NCBI GenBank assembly: GCA_023135995.1
Contig: JAGLRY010000301.1
Location: 1-16,340, forward strand
DNA from: Candidatus Aminicenantota bacterium
GTDB taxonomy: Bacteria; Acidobacteriota; Aminicenantia; Aminicenantales; Aminicenantaceae
Direction: 5' to 3'
Length of the DNA: 16,340 nt
In this document: piece after piece, positions 7,875 to 15,196 of the stretch
How positions within the stretch are numbered: the stretch's first letter is position 1
Layout of the letters: every line of letters begins with the position of its first letter
Position numbers and translations under genes: made by a program
The notes under the pieces: model-generated
Seen by the model: only the letters and a program-made list of their open reading frames with translations
Told to the model about the DNA's origin: nothing
Database searches by the model: none

Positions 7875-9197
7875 ATGAAAAAAATATTGATTCTCGGCGC
7901 AGGACTTGTGGCAAAACCCTTGGTCAGGTATTTACTCGATCAACCTGACTTTGAGGTCGTTGTGGCCACCCGTACGGTGAGCAAGGCTATAAAGCTCATC
8001 GATAATCATCCCAAAGGAACAGCAAAAACACTGAACCTTAAAAATGAAGAGGGGCTCAGGGACGAAGTCAAGGATGCAGATTTAGTCATCAGCATGGTTC
8101 CTTATGCATTCCACACTCTTGTCGCCCGATTTTGTATTGAATTCAAAAAGCAGATGGTGACCACATCCTATGTGAGTGATGAGATGAAAGCCTTGGACGG
8201 GGATGCTAAAAACGCTGGTATCCTTATCCTGAACGAAATCGGTCTGGACCCGGGTATCGACCACATGGAGGCCATGAGGATCATCCATGAGGTGGAAGCG
8301 AAAGGGGGAGAGATCACAAGTTTTATTTCCTACTGCGGTGGTTTGCCAGCTCCTGAAGCGAACACCAATCCTTTTGGCTATAAATTCTCTTGGAGTCCGA
8401 TCGGAGTTCTCCTCGCCGGTAAAAATTCTGCTAAATACATCAAAGATGGTGAAGTCGTGGACATCTCATCAGAGGAACTCTTCGATAACTATGAGATCTG
8501 GCCCATCGAGGGATTGGGTGATTTTGAGGCATATCCAAACCGGGATTCTGTGCCCTATGTCGAACTTTACGGGATTCAGTCTACAAAAACCATGCTTAGG
8601 GGAACCCTAAGGAATATCGGTTGGTGTTCCACATTGAAGAAAGTGGCAGACATCGGACTGCTCGACAAAGAGGAGAAGGATTGGATGGGCTATACCTATG
8701 AGAGTTTCATGAGATCGCTGATGGACAATCCCGAAGAGCCAGAGCTCAGAAAAGCTCTCGCCGTATATTTCGATCTTGAGGAGAATTCTGAGATCCTCGA
8801 TCGTTTCGAGTGGTTGAGCCTTTTGAGTGATGAACCTGTTGCTGTAGATAGAGGAGGAGCTATTGATATCTTGGCTGCACGCATGGTCGAAAAGATGTCC
8901 TTTGCAGAGGGAGAGAGAGATATGATCATTCTTCAACATACGTTCGAAGCGGCATATCATGAAGGGCACAGGGAGCGGATCACGTCAACTCTCATTGACT
9001 ATGGTATTCCCCATGCAGATTCTGCTATGTCAAGGACAGTAGGATTGCCCCCTGCCATCGCTACAAAACTTATCCTTGAGGGAAAAATCGACAAAGCTGG
9101 AGTGTTTATTCCTGTACATCCGGATATCTATATCCCGGTTCTTCAAGAACTCAAGGGCTTGAACATCGAATTTTCAGAGCAAAAAGAAGCAATATAA
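7875..9197 (+). CDS. Saccharopine dehydrogenase (glutamate-forming type, Lys9-like)
   Basis: Expected to act on saccharopine, splitting it with NAD(P)+ into glutamate and aminoadipate semialdehyde, or to run in reverse. The 440 residues are close to fungal Lys9. It begins with a Rossmann motif, ILILGAGLVAKPLVRYL (4-20). It carries the family segments NEIGLDPGIDHMEAM and CGGLPAPEANTNPFGYKFSW, followed by SPIGVLLAGKNSA. The start is supported by AAAGGAG (7859-7865), 9 nt upstream. It follows the reductase by 3 nt, so two separate enzymes do the work of the fused eukaryotic protein. No aminoadipate-semialdehyde dehydrogenase is in the window, so the next step must be encoded elsewhere. Direction (degradation is more likely) is inference. 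Confidence 0.93.
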   Translation: MKKILILGAGLVAKPLVRYLLDQPDFEVVVATRTVSKAIKLIDNHPKGTAKTLNLKNEEGLRDEVKDADLVISMVPYAFHTLVARFCIEFKKQMVTTSYVSDEMKALDGDAKNAGILILNEIGLDPGIDHMEAMRIIHEVEAKGGEITSFISYCGGLPAPEANTNPFGYKFSWSPIGVLLAGKNSAKYIKDGEVVDISSEELFDNYEIWPIEGLGDFEAYPNRDSVPYVELYGIQSTKTMLRGTLRNIGWCSTLKKVADIGLLDKEEKDWMGYTYESFMRSLMDNPEEPELRKALAVYFDLEENSEILDRFEWLSLLSDEPVAVDRGGAIDILAARMVEKMSFAEGERDMIILQHTFEAAYHEGHRERITSTLIDYGIPHADSAMSRTVGLPPAIATKLILEGKIDKAGVFIPVHPDIYIPVLQELKGLNIEFSEQKEAI

Positions 9198-9270
9198 GAG
9201 TTAGGAATCTTTGGGCCCCCAACCTCACATTTTTCTATGGCACAATAATGGCCTCAACACTCTCGATCCA

Positions 9271-9291
9271 TGACATACAAAAAGTATGTCA
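9271..9291. promoter_or_regulatory. Perfect 8-bp palindrome upstream of the MEMO gene promoter
   Basis: TGACATAC (9271-9278) and GTATGTCA (9284-9291) are exact inverted copies around five A residues. The palindrome ends 5 bp before the -35 box at 9297, a position suited to a regulator site. It could also form a hairpin after the saccharopine dehydrogenase gene, but no T-run follows it directly, so a terminator is less likely. Confidence 0.4.
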
Positions 9292-9296
9292 TTCGT

Positions 9297-9343
9297 TTGA
9301 CAAAGCCCAGAAGCCAGCTTATCTTTTCAAGTAGGAGGTTCCA
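9297..9343 (+). promoter_or_regulatory. Promoter and ribosome binding site of the MEMO-family gene
   Basis: A consensus TTGACA (9297-9302) is followed after 17 bp by TATCTT (9320-9325, 4 of 6). Transcription should start near 9332. A perfect AGGAGG (9333-9338) lies 5 nt before a TTG codon at 9344, which decides that TTG as the start. The Shine-Dalgarno site would sit at the extreme 5' end of the mRNA. Confidence 0.6.
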
Positions 9344-10150
9344 TTGAAACGTAAACCTGCTGTCGCTGGATATTTTTACCCTCAACAGGAAGAATCTCTG
9401 AAATCTTTATTGGACAGAATGATCGATCTGAACTGCGAAAAGAGAAAGTCCATCAGTGTGATCGTCCCCCACGCTGGGTTCGAGTATTCAGGGACCGTGG
9501 CTGGTGCTGTATTCTCTTCAGTCCAGCTTCCGAATGTCTATGTCATACTCGGTCCGAACCACCGGCATGTCAAATCTCGATTTGCCATTATGAAAGAAGG
9601 GACTTGGCAGACCCCTCTTGGTGAAGTCCCGATAGATTCCGGCCTCGCGAACGCCATCGCGACCCGCTCTGATCTTATCAGCGATGATAGTAATGCTCAT
9701 GAGCGCGAGCACTCTTTAGAGGTTCAGTTGCCGTTCATCCAATATTTTAAGGACGATTTTTCGATCGTCCCTATAAGCATCGCATATCAAGCGTCTTATG
9801 AAGAACTGGAAGAACTCGGACATGCCATCTCTGAAGCCATCCAAGGTCAAAAAGATGATGTTTTGATCGTAGCCAGCACAGATATGAGTCACTATGTCGA
9901 TCATCAGGAAGCCAAGATCAAGGATTTTCTTGCTATCGAGGAAATCAAACGCCTTGATGCTCAGGGACTCTACGATGTCGTATCCCGGGAGAACATCAGC
10001 ATGTGCGGTTATCAGCCGACAACAGCAACGATCGTTGCATCAAAGGACCTTGGCGGCACACAAGCTGAACTCATCAAGTACCAAACATCCGGAGAAGTGA
10101 CAAAAAATTTCCATGAGGTCGTCGGATACGCCGGAATTCGCATCTTTTGA
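9344..10150 (+). CDS. MEMO family protein (AmmeMemoRadiSam system protein B-like)
   Basis: A 268-residue full-length member of the MEMO family (COG1355), related to extradiol dioxygenases. The conserved metal-site-type residues are visible: His43 in VPHAGFEYSG, His73 in GPNHRH, His123 in REHSLEVQLPF, Asp180 and His183 in STDMSHY, and Cys221 in SMCGYQP. In many bacteria and archaea it is encoded with an AMMECR1-domain protein and a radical SAM protein. Neither is adjacent here, so this copy looks separate from that set, at least locally. The biochemical role is not established. Start is TTG, chosen from the strong AGGAGG 5 nt upstream and the family-like start KRKPAVAGYFYP. It has its own promoter and lies between the saccharopine operon and hrcA. 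Confidence 0.9.
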   Translation: MKRKPAVAGYFYPQQEESLKSLLDRMIDLNCEKRKSISVIVPHAGFEYSGTVAGAVFSSVQLPNVYVILGPNHRHVKSRFAIMKEGTWQTPLGEVPIDSGLANAIATRSDLISDDSNAHEREHSLEVQLPFIQYFKDDFSIVPISIAYQASYEELEELGHAISEAIQGQKDDVLIVASTDMSHYVDHQEAKIKDFLAIEEIKRLDAQGLYDVVSRENISMCGYQPTTATIVASKDLGGTQAELIKYQTSGEVTKNFHEVVGYAGIRIF

Positions 10151-10209
10151 TCCATGTGAGAAGGCAGCCAGAACCATTTGAGTTCGACTTAATCCTGACG
10201 AAACAACCT

Positions 10210-10224
10210 AACCTGAACTATTCA
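10210..10224 (+). repeat. Partial dispersed repeat, copy D
   Basis: The 15 bases AACCTGAACTATTCA are identical to the first 15 of the right-edge copy. After that the sequence runs into a poly-A tract and diverges. It lies in the 151-bp gap between the MEMO gene and hrcA, which otherwise shows only the hrcA promoter. Confidence 0.6.
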
Positions 10225-10260
10225 AAAAAAAAACCTCACCTTACCGTAAATGTTATAGTG

Positions 10261-10289
10261 TTGAAAGTTTAAAGATTTAGTGTTATAAA
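10261..10289 (+). promoter_or_regulatory. hrcA operon promoter (short leader, no visible CIRCE)
   Basis: TTGAAA (10261-10266) and TATAAA (10284-10289) are spaced by 17 bp, each 5 of 6 against consensus. Transcription should start near 10296, about 6 nt before the ATG at 10302. There is no Shine-Dalgarno site. AGTGTT occurs twice in direct orientation around the promoter (10256-10261 and 10280-10285). The CIRCE inverted repeat (TTAGCACTC, 9 bp, GAGTGCTAA) is not seen here. Confidence 0.65.
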
Positions 10290-10301
10290 TTTTATCTAGA
10301 A

Positions 10302-11351
10302 ATGGCGAAAAAAAATTACATCTTACGAGACAAGGACATACAGGTTCTGAACCTAATTGTTGAAAGCTATCTCAAAGTGGGTAAACCCATAAGCTCGGGT
10401 TCCATCGCCCAAAAAGCACAGGTTTCTGTATCTCCGGCGACGGTCCGCAACATCATGGCAAAGCTGGAGGAGCAAGGCTACCTCCTGCAACCGTACACCT
10501 CTGCCGGTCGCATCCCCACGGATAAGGGACTCCGTTTTTATGTGAATAAACTGTTCCAAGAGGCTTTCCCTACTAGGGCACCCATGGACATTCCCACAGA
10601 TGATTTCCGGCATGACAAGGGAAATTTTCATTCATTGCTCGTCCAGGCCTCGCGAACACTTTCCCAATACTCCGACAATCTGGGTTTTGTGATCTCTCCC
10701 CGAATTTCGCGGATCCAATTCAAGTATCTTCGTCTAATCAAGATCTCCGAAGAAAAAGTGATGATCATTCTTGTAACGACTTTTAACCTGGTTCTGACTG
10801 AAGTCGTTGACACTGGCACATATTTCACTCAACATGAGCTGGACAGCGCCTCTCGATTCATTAATGATAAATTCAGAGGGAAGAATCTTTTGTTCGTCCA
10901 TGAGTATCTGACCAAAGAGGTCCCCTCCTACAGAATGAAATTTGAGGATCTTCTTCATAAATTGACAGCTCTGATCAAAACCTATTTTCACCAAGAGGAA
11001 GAAGAGCACGAGATCTTTCTGGAGGGAACATCAAAACTTCTGGAAAAACCCGAGCTGTTCGACATGGAACGATTGCATTCGCTATTTAAGAATTTCGAAG
11101 AGAAAACAAGGCTCACAAAACTCCTCTCTGAATTTATCAGCCTTGATCGAGTGAAAGTCTTGATCGGCTCGGAGATGAACTACCCTGAGATCGAGGATTG
11201 TTCTCTGATCCTTTCTCACTATGGATATGACGAGCAAGTTCTGGGATCGCTCGGAATCATCGGACCGAAGAGACTTCCGTATAAAAGGATTATCCCACTT
11301 GTGGACTGCGTAGCAAAAAAATTAAGCCGGACAATCAGTGCTCACAAATAA
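10302..11351 (+). CDS. hrcA: Heat-inducible transcription repressor HrcA
   Basis: DNA-binding repressor of chaperone genes, normally acting at CIRCE sites. At 349 residues it has the usual length. The N-terminal winged helix (about 1-80) shows VSPATVRNIMAKLEEQGYL followed by the hallmark TSAGRIPTDKGLRFYV. The rest is the GAF-like and dimerisation part, ending GPKRLPYKRIIPLVDCVA, the standard HrcA C-terminal segment. ATG at 10302 is the start, although it has no Shine-Dalgarno site and only a few bases of predicted leader. It is first in the chaperone operon, 9 bp from grpE. Autoregulation would be expected, but the usual operator is not recognisable, so its target site may have diverged. Confidence 0.95.
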   Translation: MAKKNYILRDKDIQVLNLIVESYLKVGKPISSGSIAQKAQVSVSPATVRNIMAKLEEQGYLLQPYTSAGRIPTDKGLRFYVNKLFQEAFPTRAPMDIPTDDFRHDKGNFHSLLVQASRTLSQYSDNLGFVISPRISRIQFKYLRLIKISEEKVMIILVTTFNLVLTEVVDTGTYFTQHELDSASRFINDKFRGKNLLFVHEYLTKEVPSYRMKFEDLLHKLTALIKTYFHQEEEEHEIFLEGTSKLLEKPELFDMERLHSLFKNFEEKTRLTKLLSEFISLDRVKVLIGSEMNYPEIEDCSLILSHYGYDEQVLGSLGIIGPKRLPYKRIIPLVDCVAKKLSRTISAHK

Positions 11352-11360
11352 GGAGGACAC

Positions 11361-11972
11361 ATGCCAAAAAAGATCAAGACCGATGAGGATGTTAAGAAAG
11401 AGAAAGAGTCCGCAGAAAAAATAGAGATCGAGTATCTCACCGAACAGAAAAAGACACCAAAAAAAAGAAGAACACCTGCAAAAGCGCCTGCCACAAAGAA
11501 GTATGATGCTGAAATCAAAAGTTTAAAGGAGGAGATACAGAATTTGAAGCAGGACTACTTGAGACAAATAGCCGACAAGGACAATCTAAGAAAAAGGCTG
11601 GAAAAGGATAAATCAGAGTATTATCAGTATGCTCTCAGCGAATTTTTCGGTGAATTGCTCGTCGTTCTCGATAATTTTGAACGGTCTTTAAAAAGCGATG
11701 ACCAAAAAAACCTGGAGATCTTCCAGGAAGGCGTCGAAATGATCTATAAACAGTTGTTAGATCTTTTAAACAAATACGGAGTGAAATCCATCGAAATCAA
11801 GGATAAGACATTCAATCCCCATCTTCACCAGGCATTTATGACAGAGGAATCTGAAGATATCGAGGAGCCTCAAATCAGTGAGGAGTTTCAGCGGGGGTAT
11901 ACGCTCAACGAACGACTCCTCAGACCATCATTAGTAAAAGTTGTGCTCCCCAAGAAAGAGAATGAAACATGA
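11361..11972 (+). CDS. grpE: Nucleotide exchange factor GrpE
   Basis: Speeds ADP release from DnaK in the cytoplasm. The 203 residues begin with a Lys/Glu-rich, probably disordered tail (1-50, including KKTPKKRRTPAKAP). A long coiled coil follows (about 50-95, with YLRQIADKDNLRKRLEKDKSE). Next is the helical bundle (FFGELLVVLDNFERSL), then the beta-domain ending RLLRPSLVKVVLPKK, the family C-terminus. AAGGAGG lies 4 nt before the ATG. The stop overlaps the dnaK start as ATGA, so translation of the two is probably coupled. Confidence 0.95.
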   Translation: MPKKIKTDEDVKKEKESAEKIEIEYLTEQKKTPKKRRTPAKAPATKKYDAEIKSLKEEIQNLKQDYLRQIADKDNLRKRLEKDKSEYYQYALSEFFGELLVVLDNFERSLKSDDQKNLEIFQEGVEMIYKQLLDLLNKYGVKSIEIKDKTFNPHLHQAFMTEESEDIEEPQISEEFQRGYTLNERLLRPSLVKVVLPKKENET

Positions 11973-13534
11973 GTCAGACCATTGGAATCGACCTCGGAAC
12001 GACATACTCATGCGTCTCCTACCTCGAGGGGAATGAGCCCAAAATCATTCCCAACCTTGAAGGGATGCAAACCACCCCTTCAGTAGTCAGTTTCACAAGT
12101 TCAGGTGAAAAACTGATCGGGAACCTTGCTCTTCGGCAAGCGATCACCAATCCCCAAAACACCATCTTTGCCATAAAACGCCTCATGGGGAAAAAATTTA
12201 ACTCGGAAGAGGTCCAAGAGGCTCGAAAAAAGATCCCCTATGAATTGGCAGAAGCACCCAACGCAGACGTGATAGTTCAAGTGGATTCGAACACCATCAG
12301 CCCTCAAGAGATCTCGGCTATGATCTTGGGCTACCTAAAAAAATGCGCAGAGACCTTCTTCGGGGATGAAGTCACTCAGGCCGTCATCACCGTTCCCGCG
12401 CATTTTGATGACCACCAGAGACAGGCGACCAAAGATGCAGCACAGATCGCAGGACTGGAAGTGTTGCGGGTCATCAACGAACCCACAGCAGCCAGTTTGG
12501 CCTACGGCCTAGAGACGAAAAAGGACGCAACGATCGCTGTGTATGACATGGGCGGAGGGACGTTTGATATCACCCTCATGGAGATCAATGAAGGGATTTT
12601 TCACGTCCTCGGAACAAACGGCAATTCCTACCTGGGAGGAGACGATTTTGATAACCGGATCGTGAGCTGGCTGATCGAAGAATTCGAGAAAGAAAATGGC
12701 GTGGACCTATCCGATGATAAACTAGCTTTACAGAGGATCAAGGAGGCGGCAGAGAAAGCCAAGCGTGAGCTCTCTTACACTCTCGAGACAGAGATAAACC
12801 TTCCTTTTATTGGCTCCGATAAGTCCGGTTCAAAACATCTCAAACAAGTCATCACAAGAACAAAACTTGAAGAACTCACTAAAGATCTGATCCAGGAAAC
12901 ATTCCTGTATATCGATCAGTCTTTGACCGATGCAAACCTCGATGCGGACAAGATTGATGAGGTGATCTTGGTTGGCGGTCAAACACGCATGCCACTGATC
13001 AAGGAGTTGATCACTGATTTTTTTAAGAAAAAACCCATCGAACGCATCAACCCTGATGAAATCGTCGCTATGGGAGCATCCATTCAAACGGCGATCATTA
13101 AAGGGACTTTGAAGGATCTTATTCTCCTTCTCGACGTCACACCCCTCTCTCTCGGTATCGAGACCGAAAACGAAAGATTTGTGAAAATTATAGAGAAGAA
13201 TACGACTATTCCAACAAAACAGACCATGGCCTTTACCACTGTGGAACACGATCAGAGGAGGGTGAGAGTTCACATCCTTCAAGGCGAGAGTGAAAATATA
13301 CGGGAGAATATTTCCCTGGCTGTATTTGACCTTGTCGGTATTGCCACAGCACCTGCAGGAGTCCCTCAAATCGATGTCACATTTGAGATCGATGCAGACG
13401 GCATAGCAAGAGTATCGGCGAAAGACCTGACTACAGGTCGAAAGCAGGGCATAGAAGTCAGGCCAACTTCCGGACTCACTCCAGAAGAGATCCACAGTAT
13501 TATTAGAAGAACACATGAGAAAGAATCTGAATAG
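11969..13534 (+). CDS. dnaK: Chaperone DnaK (Hsp70), lacking the C-terminal lid
   Basis: ATP-driven protein-folding chaperone. The nucleotide-binding domain is complete (about 1-384): IGIDLGTTYS (5-14), Lys70 in AIKRLMGKKF, Asp193 and Thr198 in YDMGGGTFDIT, and LVGGQTRMP. The linker ILLLD (385-389) and DVTPLSLGIET lead into a recognisable substrate-binding beta domain (390-500). The protein then stops at residue 521, after TSGLTPEEIHSIIRRTHEKE, whereas typical DnaK has 610-640 residues. About 110 residues, including most of the helical lid and the C-terminal tail, are missing. Only 12 bp separate its stop from dnaJ, so no lid remnant exists downstream. The substrate domain should release peptides faster, by analogy with lid-deleted DnaK; this is inference. 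Start by ATGA overlap with grpE. Confidence 0.95.
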   Translation: MSQTIGIDLGTTYSCVSYLEGNEPKIIPNLEGMQTTPSVVSFTSSGEKLIGNLALRQAITNPQNTIFAIKRLMGKKFNSEEVQEARKKIPYELAEAPNADVIVQVDSNTISPQEISAMILGYLKKCAETFFGDEVTQAVITVPAHFDDHQRQATKDAAQIAGLEVLRVINEPTAASLAYGLETKKDATIAVYDMGGGTFDITLMEINEGIFHVLGTNGNSYLGGDDFDNRIVSWLIEEFEKENGVDLSDDKLALQRIKEAAEKAKRELSYTLETEINLPFIGSDKSGSKHLKQVITRTKLEELTKDLIQETFLYIDQSLTDANLDADKIDEVILVGGQTRMPLIKELITDFFKKKPIERINPDEIVAMGASIQTAIIKGTLKDLILLLDVTPLSLGIETENERFVKIIEKNTTIPTKQTMAFTTVEHDQRRVRVHILQGESENIRENISLAVFDLVGIATAPAGVPQIDVTFEIDADGIARVSAKDLTTGRKQGIEVRPTSGLTPEEIHSIIRRTHEKESE

Positions 13535-13546
13535 AAGTCGGGTGGA

Positions 13547-14677
13547 ATGATCAAGCAGGACTACTACGAAATCCTCGGCATTTCCCGCAGCGCATCTTCT
13601 GAGGAAATAAAAAGCGCTTATCGCAGGATGGCCCTGATATATCATCCGGATAAAAATCCTGGGAATAAAGAGGCGGAGGAAAAATTCAAATCTGCAGCGG
13701 AAGCCTACAGCGTTCTGATTGATCCTGAAAAAAAACCGATCTATGATCAATTTGGACACAATGGCTTAAGAGGACAGGGATTCAGTGCATTTTCCGGCTT
13801 CAATGCGTCCATCTTCGATGACTTCGAGGATATTCTCGGAAACTTTTTCAACTTTGGCTTCGGGGACATTTTTGGAACAAGGTCCAGAAACAGGTCCTAT
13901 GCGAAGAGCGGAAGAGACATGGCTCTAGAGATGGAACTCACGCTTGAAGAAGCGGCAACTGGTTTGGAGAAAGAGATCAAACTCAACCGGATGGAATATT
14001 GTCCTGAGTGTAAGGGATCAAGGATGACCCCGGGAACACAGAAGCAAGTCTGTCCTCAATGCCAGGGAAAGGGACAGGTCCGCTATCAGCAAGGATTCTT
14101 CGCCTTTTCAAGAACATGTTCCCACTGTCGAGGGGAGGCGGAGATCATATCATCTCCCTGCAAGGAATGTCGGGGCACCGGTAAAGTGAAAGAGAAAAAA
14201 ATGCTTCGTGTAAAGATACCTGCGGGAGTCGACAATGGGATGAGGCTCAGGATGGAGCGAGAAAGCGAAGTGGGGGATTTGGGTGCACCACGCGGGGATC
14301 TTTACATTGTTATCAGACTCAAGAAGCACAAATTCTTTGAGCGCGAAGGGAATGACCTTTACTGCCAAGTCCCCATCTCATTCACACGTGCAGCACTGGG
14401 AACCAAGGTGGAAATCCCCACCTTGACAGAGAATGAGATTGTTTCCATTCCGCCGGGAACACAGCCTGGAAATGTCATCCGGCTTAAGGATAAAGGCATA
14501 AAAGATATCCACAGTCAAAGAAGGGGAAGCCTGTACATAAAGATAGACGTTCAGATTCCTGTGAACTTATCAAAAAAACAGAAAGACATATTGAAGGAAT
14601 TTGCCGAATCCAGTGGTGAGAAGCTATATGATGTGGACAAGAAACTTATCGATAAGATGAAAAACATCTTTCACTAA
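13547..14677 (+). CDS. dnaJ: Chaperone protein DnaJ
   Basis: Hsp40 co-chaperone that stimulates DnaK ATPase and delivers substrates. The 376-residue protein has all class I parts: J-domain (about 4-68) with His33-Pro34-Asp35 in IYHPDKNPG, Gly/Phe-rich region (about 71-112), and zinc domain with four CxxC pairs at 152/155, 169/172, 191/194 and 205/208. The C-terminal substrate-binding domains follow, with GVDNGMRLRM and PPGTQPGNVIRLKDKGI. The first and third zinc repeats (CPECKGSR, CSHCRGEA) have partly lost the second glycine, but all cysteines are present. It starts 12 bp after dnaK with only a weak GGTGG upstream. A full DnaJ beside a lidless DnaK means J-domain function is likely kept. Confidence 0.97.
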   Translation: MIKQDYYEILGISRSASSEEIKSAYRRMALIYHPDKNPGNKEAEEKFKSAAEAYSVLIDPEKKPIYDQFGHNGLRGQGFSAFSGFNASIFDDFEDILGNFFNFGFGDIFGTRSRNRSYAKSGRDMALEMELTLEEAATGLEKEIKLNRMEYCPECKGSRMTPGTQKQVCPQCQGKGQVRYQQGFFAFSRTCSHCRGEAEIISSPCKECRGTGKVKEKKMLRVKIPAGVDNGMRLRMERESEVGDLGAPRGDLYIVIRLKKHKFFEREGNDLYCQVPISFTRAALGTKVEIPTLTENEIVSIPPGTQPGNVIRLKDKGIKDIHSQRRGSLYIKIDVQIPVNLSKKQKDILKEFAESSGEKLYDVDKKLIDKMKNIFH

Positions 14678-14697
14678 CCATAAACTGAGATATTTTC

Positions 14698-15195
14698 GTG
14701 ACATCCAATAGATTTTTTATTCAAAAGGCCAGCCTCCATAAATCTCCTGTCTTGCTGACAGGGGAAAAACATCACCATTTACACTCTGTGGTTCGGATGA
14801 AATCCGGTGATCAAGTCCAGATCACGTTGGCCCAAGCCCTCATAAAAGCAGCCAAGCAAAGTGGAAACACGAAAGTTCCCACAATCCTGGCACCGAAACC
14901 ACTGAGTGATGTGCTCAAAGAGGAAGAGGTTGGGCTAAAAATATTCCTCAGCGAACGGGGTGGGACATATCTGAAAAAGATTCTGCGGGGGGATAACGAT
15001 TCCGTAAAACAGAGGATGGACAGACCCTTATCCGTCAGAGTTTTGATCGGGCCTGAAGGTGGCTGGACAGAACAGGAAGAACACGATATATTGGGCCATG
15101 ACTACAAAGCAATTAGCCTTGGCCCGCAGATATTGCGGGCGGAAACAGCAGCGATCAGCTGTTTAGTTTTAATCAATCATTTTTGGAATCTGTAG
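14698..15195 (+). CDS. rsmE: RsmE-like 16S rRNA m3U1498 methyltransferase, internally shortened
   Basis: RsmE methylates U1498 of 16S rRNA. This protein has 165 residues against about 240 for the family. The N-terminus (RFFIQ, VLLTGEKHHHLHSVVRMKSGD, to about 39) is a normal start of the PUA-like domain. The C-terminus keeps the SPOUT knot motifs VLIGPEGGWTEQE (115-127) and LGPQILRAETA (141-151). Between them, the end of the PUA domain, the PKGDKMD-type segment and the QKATELGV-type segment are absent. The short ITLAQAL (42-48) is joined directly to AAKQSG (51-56). This looks like two in-frame losses near 14821 and 14845, about 75 residues in total. The reading frame is intact, so it may be a working reduced form or an early decaying gene. 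GTG start; co-transcribed after dnaJ (20-bp gap). Confidence 0.8.
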   Translation: MTSNRFFIQKASLHKSPVLLTGEKHHHLHSVVRMKSGDQVQITLAQALIKAAKQSGNTKVPTILAPKPLSDVLKEEEVGLKIFLSERGGTYLKKILRGDNDSVKQRMDRPLSVRVLIGPEGGWTEQEEHDILGHDYKAISLGPQILRAETAAISCLVLINHFWNL

Positions 15196-15196
15196 A

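Noticed and set aside
9211..9237. TTGGGCCCCCAA followed by a T-rich stretch after saccharopine dehydrogenase, as a terminator
   Set aside because: The stem is only 4 bp with a workable loop, and the T-run begins several bases later; too weak to call.
12830..13759. A 309-codon open frame on the minus strand across the dnaK end and dnaJ start
   Set aside because: It lies opposite two well-supported genes, shows no recognisable domain, and its Cys/Phe-rich composition fits an antisense shadow of biased codons.
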